DNA of 64,000 nt from Ceratorhiza oryzae-sativae (Eukaryota > Basidiomycota > Agaricomycetes > Cantharellales > Ceratobasidiaceae). Shown in pieces: positions 1 to 10,063 of this stretch (position 1 is its first letter; the number at the start of each line of letters is the position of its first letter). The notes beneath the pieces are model-generated. The model saw nothing but the letters and a program-made list of their open reading frames with translations. It was not told the origin of the DNA and made no database searches. A program made the translations under genes and the position numbers. The DNA is taken from contig JARWMV010000029.1 in the NCBI GenBank assembly GCA_030998015.1, positions 116,408 through 180,407 on the forward strand. The letters run 5' to 3'.

Positions 1-507
1 CCCGACTGCTAGCCTTGGGTGGAAACCGTAGTTTGCAAAGAATGGTGATTTGCCAGTTGAGGCATTAACACCATTATTGTAGGCAAATTCAGCTAATGGT
101 AGGAGCGAGACCCAGTCATCTTGTCTGTCTGATACATAGTGTCTGATGTACCCTTCCACTACTTGGTTGGCTCGTTCGGACTGGCCATCTGTCTGAGGGT
201 GGTATGCTGTGGAGTAGGAGGGTTTTATATCCAGTCGTTTGTATAAGTGCCTTAAGAATTTGGATGCAAAGTTGGGGCCATGGTCTGAGATTGTTTTCCG
301 TGGTAACCCATGGAGTTTCCATACATATGTTAGGAACAGGTTGGCGCAATCCATAGCACTGGCTTCCAATTGACATGGAATAAAGTGGATCATTTTTGTC
401 AGATGGTCGACCACTGTAAATATGGCATCAAATCCCTCTGACAGGGGTAGCCCGGTGATCAGATCGTAGGTAATTTCTTCCCAAGGTTTTTCTGGTGCAG
501 GTATTGG
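1..507 (-). mobile_element. Ty3/Tf1-type retrotransposon fragment (integrase)
   Basis: The minus strand matches, base for base over long stretches, the integrase core of the complete retrotransposon in this window (about 40,385-40,893), so it is a second, truncated copy of that family. It starts at the window edge and ends abruptly at 507, where the LTR of the giant element begins. Unlike the complete copy, it keeps aspartate at the first catalytic position of the integrase core (reads TYDLITGLP rather than TYNLITGLP) and has histidine rather than cysteine after the second catalytic aspartate (SDHGP). It is coding-like but has no start or end here, so it is a relic or the edge of a copy continuing outside the window. 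Confidence 0.9.
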
Positions 508-1208
508 TGTTATGGATCACTAACATTTTCTATTATTTTAGTCTGCTCTGCCAACAAGCGATGCCTCTGTAATTAAATTGTGAAATACTCGAATTTGTAT
601 GCGCTCTGAATTGTACTATTTTCTGTTTCATTAAATAGTACAAAATTCCCGCTCTCCAACGCATATTTTATTAAGTTTTTACGATAAGATCTCAGAGAGA
701 TACAGAGGTTGCAATATTTCCTCTTATCAGGAGATATTGATTACAACATCGCACCGCTCATATCTCGGCAACCGCTTACGCTATCAAAGCGATCTTGTGC
801 TCTATCGATAGCCAATCTTCGGCGGTATCTGCTGCCCGAAGATCGTCGCGATCCACCGGATCCTCGCGCCGGAATGGCCCGAAGATCATTAGAATCTTAC
901 TGGACCATCAATCAAGATCTAATGACTCCAGTGAGTCAGGAGAGCTTCCCAAATTGATCCAGAAGCTTCTCTGACTCACTTTATGACTCACTGAGATGTA
1001 GCCTCCATTCATTACATGTATATACTATGATAATATGATCTACAAGCCAATAGCAGGTCTCAGATGCATCAATGCCTTCGATCCACACCCTGTCTTTACT
1101 CTTTTATCCTATACTGGCTAGGGTGTACCCCAAGTATAGCAGTACCCTCTTTTGATGATCGCACTGGCATGCATGTATCTATTTGGCTCTGGAATGCCCT
1201 CCTCAGGG

Positions 1209-1217
1209 TATAAAAGG
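1209..1217 (+). promoter_or_regulatory. TATA box in LTR
   Basis: TATAAAAGG lies about 130 bp before AATAAA in the 5' LTR and is conserved in the other LTR copies, consistent with the U3 promoter ahead of R. Confidence 0.65.
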
Positions 1218-1340
1218 ACCTCCTCTGAGGCCCTTCCAGACCACCTTCCTCCCTCTACTCAACCCAGACTGGTTATTGGTTTCTTTTCTCTTTCTATTTC
1301 TCTTGTCTGTGTGTGATTTCTTATATAACTAGTACTGAGG

Positions 1341-1346
1341 AATAAA
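1341..1346 (+). promoter_or_regulatory. Polyadenylation signal in LTR
   Basis: AATAAA sits downstream of the TATA box and upstream of U5. Some inverted copies carry the variant AATATA at the same place. Confidence 0.5.
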
Positions 1347-1811
1347 GTACCATATTAGTTATATACTGTCTGAGACATTGTATCTTATATACAGAGATAT
1401 ATAAGGATACAATATTGCCTGATTGAGCGTGACATTAAGTACCAGCTATTAGAGGAAATCTAAGTACCTGTAGCTGAGGAAGTACACGCATTAGGCAGCC
1501 CCCATCTATCCTATAAGCTATCGCTTAAGCCTAGTATTAAGATTAGTATCAGTTAGTCCAAGCGACTAGGGCTGAACTACATTTAAGATATCTAAGGGAA
1601 CCTGACCATAGTAGTCTTGCTCTTTATACCTATAAATTAGTCAGTTTACACTGTGAAAGATTAAGACTACCTTGAGCGTTACTTGATCGCATTGCAACTA
1701 TTTTGAGCCTTCTTACTCTAGTCTAAGAAGTATTGAGTACGATTAGTGTATACTAACATATCTACATTTGCTTAAGCTCTAGATATTCAAGTGTACCCTG
1801 ACCCGTAACAT

Positions 1812-1828
1812 TGGTGAAGCGACCCAGG
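1812..1828 (+). promoter_or_regulatory. tRNA-type primer-binding site
   Basis: TGGTGAAGCGACCCAGG begins one base after the 5' LTR. The leading TGG pairs with the CCA end of a tRNA, and the truncated copy near 29,390-29,408 keeps the same site with one change. The matching tRNA was not identified. Confidence 0.7.
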
Positions 1829-3611
1829 TCCTTACATCAAGTAACTATCAACTAACATTGCCATTTTTGGTCAATCTATTGCCCAAAACGGAATTTCTCA
1901 ATTTTGACCACTCTGTGTATAGAAATACCTTTCTTACCACAGAATACAACGACATATCTTGGGCTCTTGAGATAGATCCTGTCTGGATTCAAGCCCCAAA
2001 CCCTACAATTACTGTTTTAGGTTATAGTAGTACTGGTGGTCCACCCCCACATATTACTCTGACATTTACCTTTTGGAATTATAGGCCATATATTCCAATA
2101 AATTCAGTATCAAGTGCTCTAAGTGCTGGACTTGAATTTGAAGTCTATATTCAACATCTTCCTGATCAACCACAACCAATAAAAGTTCAACACACATTTA
2201 TTAGGTCTTTCTGGTCACCCCATACCAGCTACTGGGATACAGTTTATCAAGCCATTTATCAATTCGTCACTGAATGTTACGGGTCAGGGTACACTTAAAT
2301 ATCTAGAGCTTAAGCAAATGTAGATATGTTAGTATACACTAATCGTACTCAATACTTCTTAGACTAGAGTAAGAAGGCTCTAAATAGTTGCAATGCGATC
2401 AAGTAACACTCAAGGTAGTCTTAATCTTTCACAGTGTAAACTGACTAATTTATAGGTATAAAGAGCAAGACTACTATGGTCAGGTTCCCTTAGATATCCT
2501 AAATGTAGTTCAGCCCTAGTCGCTTGGACTAACTGATACTAATCTTAATACTAGGCTTAAGCAATAGCTTATAGGATAGATGGTGGGCTGCCTAATGCGT
2601 GTACTTCCTCAGCTACAGGTACTTAGATTTCCTCTAATAGCTGGTACTTAATGTCATGCTCAATCAGGCAATATTGTATCCTTATATATCTCTGTATATA
2701 AGATACAATGTCTCAGACAGTATATAACTAATATGGTACTATATTCCTCAGTACTAGTTATATAAGAAATCACACACAGACAAGAGAAATAGAAAGAGAA
2801 AAAGAAACCAATAACCGGTCTGGGTTGAGTAGTGAAGGGAGGTGGTCTGGAAGGGCCTCAGAGGAGGTCCTTTTATACCCTGAGGAGGGCATTCCAGAGC
2901 CAAATAGATACATGCATGCCAGTGCAATCATCAAAAGAGGGTACTGCTATACTTGGGGTACACCCTAGCCCAGTATAGGATAAAAGAGTAAAGACAGGGT
3001 GTGGATCGAAGGCATTGATGCATCTGAGACCTGCTATTGGCTTGTAGATCATATTATCATAGTATATACATGTAATGAATGGAGGCTACATCTCAGTGAG
3101 TCATAGAGTGAGTCAGAGAAGCTTCTGGATCAATTTGGGAAGCTCTCCTGACTCACTGGAGTCATTAGATCTTGATTGATGGTCCAGTAAGATTCTAATG
3201 ATCTTCGGGCCATTCCGGCGCGAGGATCCAGTGGATCGCGACGATCTTCGGGCAGCCGATACTGCCGAAGATTAGCTATCGATAGAGCACAAGATCGCTT
3301 TGATAGCGTAAGCGGTTGCCGAGATATGAGCGGTGCGATGTTGTAATCAATATCTCCTGATAAGAGGAAATATCGCAACCTCTGTATCTCTCTGAGATCT
3401 TATCGTAAAAACTTAATAAAATATGCGTTGGAGAGCGGGAAATTTGTACTATTTAATGGAATGGAAAATAGTACAATTCAGAGCGCATACAAATTCGAGT
3501 ATTTCACAATTTAATTACAGAGGCATTGCTTGAGGTTGGCAGAGCAGACTAAAATAATAGAAAATGTTAGTGATCCATAACACTGAAACATATTTTGAAA
3601 ATTATTCCTAA
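1813..3611 (+). pseudogene. Upstream ORF of giant element, split by a solo LTR
   Basis: An open frame runs from the primer-binding region through 2274. After removal of the solo LTR at 2275-3582 and one target duplication it continues to a stop at 3609-3611, about 150 codons from the first leucine-rich segment. No ATG is visible at its start, so translation may begin in the LTR or at a spliced or non-ATG codon. The protein looks beta-strand rich with many aromatic residues, and no family was recognised. The truncated copy (28,945-29,362, minus) has the same frame without the insertion but carries a TAA where this copy has CAA. Confidence 0.55.
2275..3582 (-). mobile_element. Nested solo LTR (copy B, inverted)
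   Basis: 1308 bp, same family as the 5' LTR, opposite orientation. Flanked by a perfect 5-bp duplication CTGAA (2270-2274 and 3583-3587). The homologous uninterrupted sequence exists at about 28,944, so the insertion is proven by an empty site. Confidence 0.95.
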
Positions 3612-3645
3612 GTACAAATTCATCTTGAATTGGAGAAGAACTGTT

Positions 3646-5628
3646 ATGGCCAGTACTTCAAATATTTCTGTGCATGTCCCTGGAAGTTTTTGGGACAGTA
3701 CTCACCATCCATTACCACCTGAAGAGCATTATGCATCAGATTCCATGGTAGGAAGTGATGCAGGAGGTAGGCATGTACAATCAGACTATAGTTATCATCA
3801 CCAAGATACTGTAGATTATGAACAATATTTGCCCATCCCTCCTAATGGATCTAGTTCATATATTGCTCTTACTCCTAGAGAGCAAAGGCATCTGACTTAC
3901 CAACCTGCTGCTACTAGGATGACAAACCTAACAAGGATGCATCCAGAGATAGCAGAGGAGAAGGTTAGTTAGAGCAGTAGGTAGGAAGATATATGAACGT
4001 CCTCATCCCCATGTAATGCACATTAAATATCCATCTATTGGGTGTAGAGAATTCTTCAAGGATCTCTTACAAGAATTGGATTATTTATGTACATTTAGGC
4101 CAGAATGGTCTTGGTCTGCATCTGGAGAACCTGTCATGTTCATTGACTTGAACAGGCATAGGAGTTTTAGGACTAAGCTCTCTGCTTTCAAGTCCCAACT
4201 ACTCCCTGTTAGGAGCAGGCATCCTATACCTCACCCAGATGTTCCTGCATTCCCTGAAACTAGGAAGCATTTTGCTTTCAGTAAGAAACAGCATGAAGTT
4301 GCTTGTGTATTATTCAGGGATGAAGTTGAGCGCTTTTTGGCTTACCTCTTTATTGAACACCAAGCTATGCAAGACCTTGGTAAAGGGAAGCAAAGGGAGC
4401 TCAATGAAATAATGTGGGAAAATTCTGAAGCAGATCCAAGACTCCAGAATATGCTCCAGCCCCTCATCCTAAGCATACTATTGACTCAATTAGATCTCCT
4501 ACTGGTCGTCTAGAATTCAAACCTCTAGAAGTTCAGGAGGATCCAGATGAGCCAGTGAGTGGTGGAGAGGAGCTAGTTCAAATAGAAGAGCAGGAAGTGG
4601 AAGATATCACAAGGATAGCAGATGATTCTGCTGAGGATACTACCATGACTGCAATTCAACCTTCTGGATTTGCATCTACTTCAGCTATGGCTCAGGGAAG
4701 GAGCTTCCTTGGCCCTGTAACTAGTTCTCCAGCTAGACCAGAAGCTTTAGGTGCAATTACTCCTATAAGGACTCCAAGTGAGAAGAGACTACAAGCTCTA
4801 TTTACTCCAGAATCAGTGTCTCAAATAGAAGCTACTCGCATTCTGGGAGTTAGAGGTCCTTCTACTTACTTAGAGAGTTATCTAGGAACTTCATTTACTC
4901 CTGTAGATAAAGACTATCCTAGACGCATAGGAGTAGGTCCTAGGCAATCAGGAAGAGTACTAGAACCTCTATTACCTCCTGCTCAAGTGACTGAAGCTGG
5001 TCCTTCAGCTTTACCCACTATTGGAGAAGTAAATGAGGATGATACTGATCAGGACCAGGACTCTCCCTTGGTAAATAAACCTGCTAGACCGTCAATCTTT
5101 GACAATGCTATTAGAAGGAACCTTTTAGGGGTCGACTTAGCAAAGGTCATGCAGTCACTATTGAGGAAGAGTTTCCTCCTCAGAACAGTATACTGGAAGA
5201 CCAGCATCTCCTTACCCACCTAGGGAGCCAATAACCCCTTCTAGGCCAGTAAGGGATGACTCTGGGACTGTTCCTCAAGGAGCTGTTCCCCTTATTGTTA
5301 CTACTAGTGAAGAAGACTCTTCTGAGGAAGAAGCTAGGAGACCTAGGCATAGGAGTTCTAATAGAACTTCAGATGCTGAAGCAGGTAGGCCTACAGAAGA
5401 TCATAGGGCTGAAGGTTTTAGAGAGCCTACTGGACCTTCTGTAACTATGACTGGAGATCCTTCAAAGATGCCAGTTTATAGTCCTGAAGGGAATACCTTA
5501 TTAGGTTTCCAGCCATTAGTACCTCAGTCACAATTACCTGCTGATGCTAGCATACATATGCCACAAGCTCTAGACCTACTGAAGCTGAAACATTTAGAAC
5601 TCAGAGGTTTGATCCTTATCAACCCTTT
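3646..5628 (+). pseudogene. gag, N-terminal half (frame-broken)
   Basis: Starts at ATG 3646 (MASTSN). The frame breaks at about 3955: the truncated copy at 28,589-28,600 has two extra bases (GAGAG versus GAG) and stays open, so this copy has a 2-nt deletion. Coding-like protein then continues in pieces at 4016-4513, 4555-5223, about 5256-5444 and 5447-5632 in shifting frames. Visible features are Ser/Thr/Pro-rich low-complexity regions. No domain was recognised before the collagen-like segment. Confidence 0.6.
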
Positions 5629-6723
5629 GTGATAAATCTAGGACCAGGATTCTCTGGTCTGGCTTCTACTCCACCTAGGAGGCCACCAGGACCTCCTCCC
5701 ACTGGACCTCCTGCCTCTAGTGGTAGGAATTTCTCAGGAGGAAGTGCAGGTCCACCTAATCCTCCAGGAGGAGGACAGGGGCCACCTAACCCTCCAGTAG
5801 GTCAAAGTTACCCTCAGCAAGGAGGAGGACATATTCCTCATATTCCTCCCATTCCACCTATTCCACCCAATACTCCTAGGCCACAAGGACTACCAGGACC
5901 ACCAGGACCACCTGGACCTCCAGGGCCCCCTGGAAATCCTCCTAATGGTCCTTATCCTTGGATTCAAGGCCCTCCAGGACGTCCAGGAGACCAAGGTCCC
6001 CCTGGAAGGGATGGCAGGGATGGAAGAGATGGTCCACCAGGTCCACCAGGACCAGAAGGCCCTAGAGGAGCTGGAGGAAATGGTAACAATAACAACCAAA
6101 ATAATCGACCTCATCTAGACATGAAATTGAAGCCTGAAGTGATACCAGAGTATGATGGTGATCCAGATGAACTATATGAATGGATAGACCAAATCAGTCG
6201 TTATATAGCCATGGGTTTAAATGAGAACAACAGACTCACCCTGACTATCCCATTCAGGTTTACTGGAGATGCTAAACAATGGTGGTATCAGTTCAATGAG
6301 GAACAAAGGCTTAGAATGTCTACAGATTGGAATCAGATGAGAGCTCGCTTAATTAGTTTCTTTTGGACTCCTACTTGGATTACCAAGGCTAGGAACAAAG
6401 CTTTGGCAGCCAGGTTCAAGGATTCAGGCAACAATAAAGAAACTCCAGTTCAGTATGCACTTCACAAAAAGAAACTGCTTGACATGGTTGAAGATTGGGA
6501 TGACCTCACTATCATTGCTGAAGTGGCTAGGTCAGCTCCTACACAATGGAGAACTATAGTCAACCATGAGGATATTGCAGACTGGTCCACTTATGTGACT
6601 AGAATTAAGGAACAAGAAGATTTATTGCAAGATTGGCCTTGCCATATGAACAACCAAGCTACCTATGACACAGTCAAGGAGGTGATCAAAGCTTTTAAGG
6701 CTGAAAAGCATCAGAAAAAGTAA
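5629..6723 (+). pseudogene. gag: collagen-like segment plus capsid-like domain
   Basis: An open frame continuing from upstream (its first codon here is GTG, not a real start). The first 85 codons are Pro/Gly-rich. Collagen-type Gly-X-Y triplets follow: about 6 in a row near 5,890, an interruption, then about 12 in a row up to about 6,075, including GRD and GPP triplets. The C-terminal ~210 residues resemble a Ty3-type capsid domain: a DPDELYEWI-like start, a WWYQF core and helical segments. A Gag carrying collagen repeats is unusual. The stop at 6721 is followed by the zinc knuckle in a broken continuation. Confidence 0.75.
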
Positions 6724-7116
6724 GGTCACAAAGCTAGTGCTCATGCAGTAAATTCTTCTAACTCTAAGTTCAAGTCAAAGCAGCCTGATAAATTCAAAGG
6801 CTATAAGAGGCCCTTCCCTCCAGACAATTCTAATGTTTCCAAACATAAGAAAGGGACTCCTAAAGCTAGAGGAATGAGAGGCTGTATTCATTGTGGAAGT
6901 CTTATGCACTATGACAAGGAGTGCAAGCATAACAAATCTAATGCTAACAATGTCCAAGTTTATTTTGCTGAAACTATTGAAGCTGAACAAACTGCTTATG
7001 CTGAATATGAAGCTGCCTGCAATGATTCTGATCCTGAATCATCTGAAACTGAGCCATCTGAAGACCAAGAGGAAGAATCTGATTCTTCTAGTTCTTCTTC
7101 TGACTTGGATTTTTAA
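6724..7116 (+). pseudogene. gag: zinc knuckle (nucleocapsid) segment
   Basis: The frame carries a CX2CX4HX4C knuckle (C-I-H-C ... H ... C at about 6,880-6,930), the classical retroviral nucleocapsid motif. A Ser/Glu/Asp-rich tail follows and ends at 7116. It lies directly after the capsid-like region and before the protease, as expected for the end of Gag. Confidence 0.75.
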
Positions 7117-7154
7117 TTACTGCCCAGCCTTCTGAATCTAATGAGACAGAGGAC

Positions 7155-7871
7155 TTGGGAGTAAATGCAGATGACCAGGATATACAGGCAGTACTCAATT
7201 ATAATGCACTAGCAAATCAAACAATGGCTACCAAATCATTTTCTATTCAATTATCTACCAGGAATGAGCCTCTTGACCTTAAATCAATCCCTGAGGATAA
7301 AACTATTACTCTTAAAAAGGTGATGGAACATCCTTCAGGAACTCATTTCTTGGGAACTAGACCTACAGTAGCTATGGCTAGGGTAGGGAATGAAGAAGGC
7401 TTAACAGAAATTACTGTTGACTCAGGCTCTGATATTACCCTGATTAGCTATAATTTTCTGACTAGCCTGAAACAACCTCCTAAAGAGAAATCTGGTCAAA
7501 AGATAAATCTTATTTAAGTGACTGGTAAAACTAGTATTGCAGGATATGTAGTATTAGACTTAATCTTCCCTACTAAGGATGGACCTGTAAAGATGCAGGT
7601 AGAAGCCTATGTAGTGAAAGGAATGAAAGTACCTTTCATTCTGGGTAATGACTTTTCTAACCAATATAGAATCTCTTTAGATCGTCTTTCCTCTCCTAGC
7701 AGAATACTCTTTGGCAACTCTGGTAGGTCTGCTGAAGTAATTGAATTAGAAACTGAACCAAGATTGGATGAAGCTGGAAATGTATTTCAAGTTTACACTA
7801 GACCAGACTTCAAGACAAACCTAGAAAGAAAGCCTTTCACAGGAAAAAATCTTCTAAGAAGAAAGCCTTAA
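7155..7871 (+). pseudogene. Retroviral-type aspartic protease
   Basis: Two adjacent frames (7155-7517 and 7518-7871) that abut at a stop codon. The first contains the catalytic DSGSDITLIS motif; the second contains a hydrophobic VPFILGNDF flap/C-terminal motif typical of Ty3-type proteases. They were originally one domain. A TAA at 7515-7517 now separates them. Confidence 0.75.
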
Positions 7872-8229
7872 AGAAAGGGCCTGAAGGTGCTACCCCAGTT
7901 AAATTAGCTAGGGATGTATTTTTAAAGGCTGAATTCATTACACAAGTGCCTATTCTAGTTGAATTCCAGGAAGGACAGCAAGAAGGTTTTATTGAAGGTA
8001 GTCTAGAAAGTAATAATGGAACTCTGATGTCATGGAACTACAGACAGCATCATCACTCCTGATACTAAGACTATTCAGATAACCAATTTTCTCAGAGGCC
8101 AGTGCATTTACCCAAAGGACATGTCATAGGATATATGCATGACCCCAAGATTGCATTGGATAAAGAAAAAGATTTGCCTGAAGAACTTAGGAAGCAGGAG
8201 AAGCCAAGGCACATCTAATAAATACTCTT

Positions 8230-9302
8230 ATGAAGGAAGTCAAAGTACCTTCTCCTACTGCTGAAGAGATTGAACTCTCAAAGCAGCCAGAAGGAGGCCC
8301 TAAAACTGCTGAACTGCCTGACCCAGAGCCAGTCCCTAGGGAAAGACTCTTGGCAGAAGTACATTGGGGAGACAATTTGACTCCAGATCAGAAGAAAAGC
8401 TTGCAAAAGGTGGTGAAGAAGAACTTTGAAGCTTTTGGATTAGATGGCAGACTTGGTAATTACCCAGCCAGGGTAGAGATTAATCTCAGACCAGGTACAA
8501 AGGAAATTGCTTTAACTCCTATAGGCCAAGTGAAGAAGCTAAGGCTGCTATAGACAAGCAAATAGATGATTGGTTGCGCTTAGGTGTAATTGAGGAATCT
8601 AAGAGCCCTTGGGGCTTCCCAGTGCTTGTAGTATGGCGGAATAATAAGCCTCGCTTGTGCATTGATTACAGGAAGCTTAATGCAGTAGCTATACCAGATG
8701 AATACCCTCTACCTAGGCAACAAGACATCCTTCATTCACTTGAAGGAGCCCAATATCTCAGTACTCTAGATGCTCTAGCAGGCTTTACTCAACTCCAGAT
8801 AAAGGATGAGGATAGGCCTAAGACAGCATTTAGATGTCACAGAGGACACTTTCAATTCAGAAGAATGCCTTTTGGATGGAGAAATGGACCTCCAGTATTC
8901 CAAAGGGTTATGACTGATGTTTTGGCCCCATTCTTATGGATATTTGCTCTAGTATATATAGATGACATTGTGATATACAGCAAGTCATTTGAAGACCACT
9001 GTGAGCATTTAGACAAAGTATTAAAGGCCATTGCAGACTCTGGATTGACTCTTTCTCCTGGTAAATGCCACCTTGGATATCAATCTTTGCTCCTTTTAGG
9101 ACAAAAGGTGTCCAGACTTGGCATGTCTACCCATAAGGAGAAAGTGGAAGGCATTCTACAATTAGAGGAACCTAAGGATATACCTACATTACAAACATTC
9201 TTAGGAATGATGACCTACTTTTCAAGTTATATTCCATATTATACTTGGATAGTAGCCCCATTATTTAATCTCTTAAAGAAGTGTCAAGTGGAAATGGGAT
9301 AA
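8230..9302 (+). pseudogene. Reverse transcriptase
   Basis: Frames 8230-8553 and 8574-9302 together cover the connector and palm of a Ty3-type reverse transcriptase: RLCIDYRKLN, a TLDALAGF motif carrying the first metal-binding aspartate, MPFGWRNGP, and the YIDD catalytic box (usually YVDD in this group). A single missing base near 8,519 explains the frame change. The protein ends prematurely at 9302 before RNase H. Confidence 0.85.
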
Positions 9303-9303
9303 A

Positions 9304-10022
9304 TTGGAATCCCATGCTTTCAAACTAGCTAAGCTAGTCCTAGCCAATGCACCAGTTCTCTCTTACCCAATACCAGGGATGCCCTATAGGCTTTATACTG
9401 ATGCATGTGACTTTGGAATAGCTGCTATCTTACAGCAAATTCAAACCATGAAACTTAAGGACCTGAAAGGAACTAGAGTTTATGATCAATGTAAGAAAGC
9501 TCACCAAGAAGGGTTACCTGTCCCCAGGTTTATTACACCTGACTCCAAAGGAAAGGTCATCCTGACTGGGGGGGCTGATGGTACTGAAACTTTTGACTAT
9601 GAAGATACTTGGAATGAAGACTTTGAAGAAACTGAAGTACACATAGAGCGAGTCATTGCCTACTGGTCAAGACTCTCAAATCAGCTGAGACAAGGTACTC
9701 AGCCACTGAGAGAGAAGCTCTAGGTGTAAGAGATGGTCTAGTGAAATTCCACATGTATCTTGAAGGTGCTAAAGTTGTAGTAGTGTCAGATCATGCTGCC
9801 CTTAAATGGAGTAAGACTTACCAAACTGTGAACAGAAGACTATCTGGTTATGGCATAGTAATAGCTGCCTTTCCAGACCTAGTAATAGTTCATAGAGCAG
9901 GCAAAGTCCATACTAATGTTGACCCAATCTCTAGATTAAGAAGAAGGATCCCTAGACAAGATGGACCTTTAGCAGACTTATCAACCCCTCTTACTTTTAA
10001 CAATGACACTGAAGATGCCTGA
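9304..10022 (+). pseudogene. RNase H domain
   Basis: Two frames (9304-9723 and 9741-10022). The first has YTDACDFGIAAIL, the metal-binding start of the Ty3-type RNase H fold. The second has VSDHAALKW and HRAGKVHTNVDPISRL, its C-terminal motifs. Separated from the reverse transcriptase by a one-codon break and from the integrase by a frameshift. Confidence 0.8.
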
Positions 10023-10063
10023 AGAATCTGTACCAAGAAATAGGTGTAGACTTTGAGAAGGAT

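Larger units (their letters stand above)
508..1810 (+). repeat. 5' LTR of the giant chromovirus
   Basis: A 1303-bp repeat with TG...CA ends, present in whole or part six times in the window. Sense orientation is fixed by a TATA box at 1209-1217 and a polyadenylation-type AATAAA at 1341-1346. It ends immediately before the primer-binding site. It is inserted into the Ty3/Tf1 integrase fragment at 507. A CpG-rich block (about 745-885) contrasts with the CpG-poor remainder. Confidence 0.92.

Noticed and set aside
709..957. 82-codon ORF repeated in the LTR copies
   Set aside because: It has no ATG (begins at TTG), reads through the palindromic CpG block, and is broken by a stop in copy D. Better explained as conserved non-coding LTR sequence.
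5890..6114. Minus-strand Ser/Trp-rich ORF opposite the collagen repeats
   Set aside because: Antisense shadow of the Gly-X-Y codons. No independent evidence.
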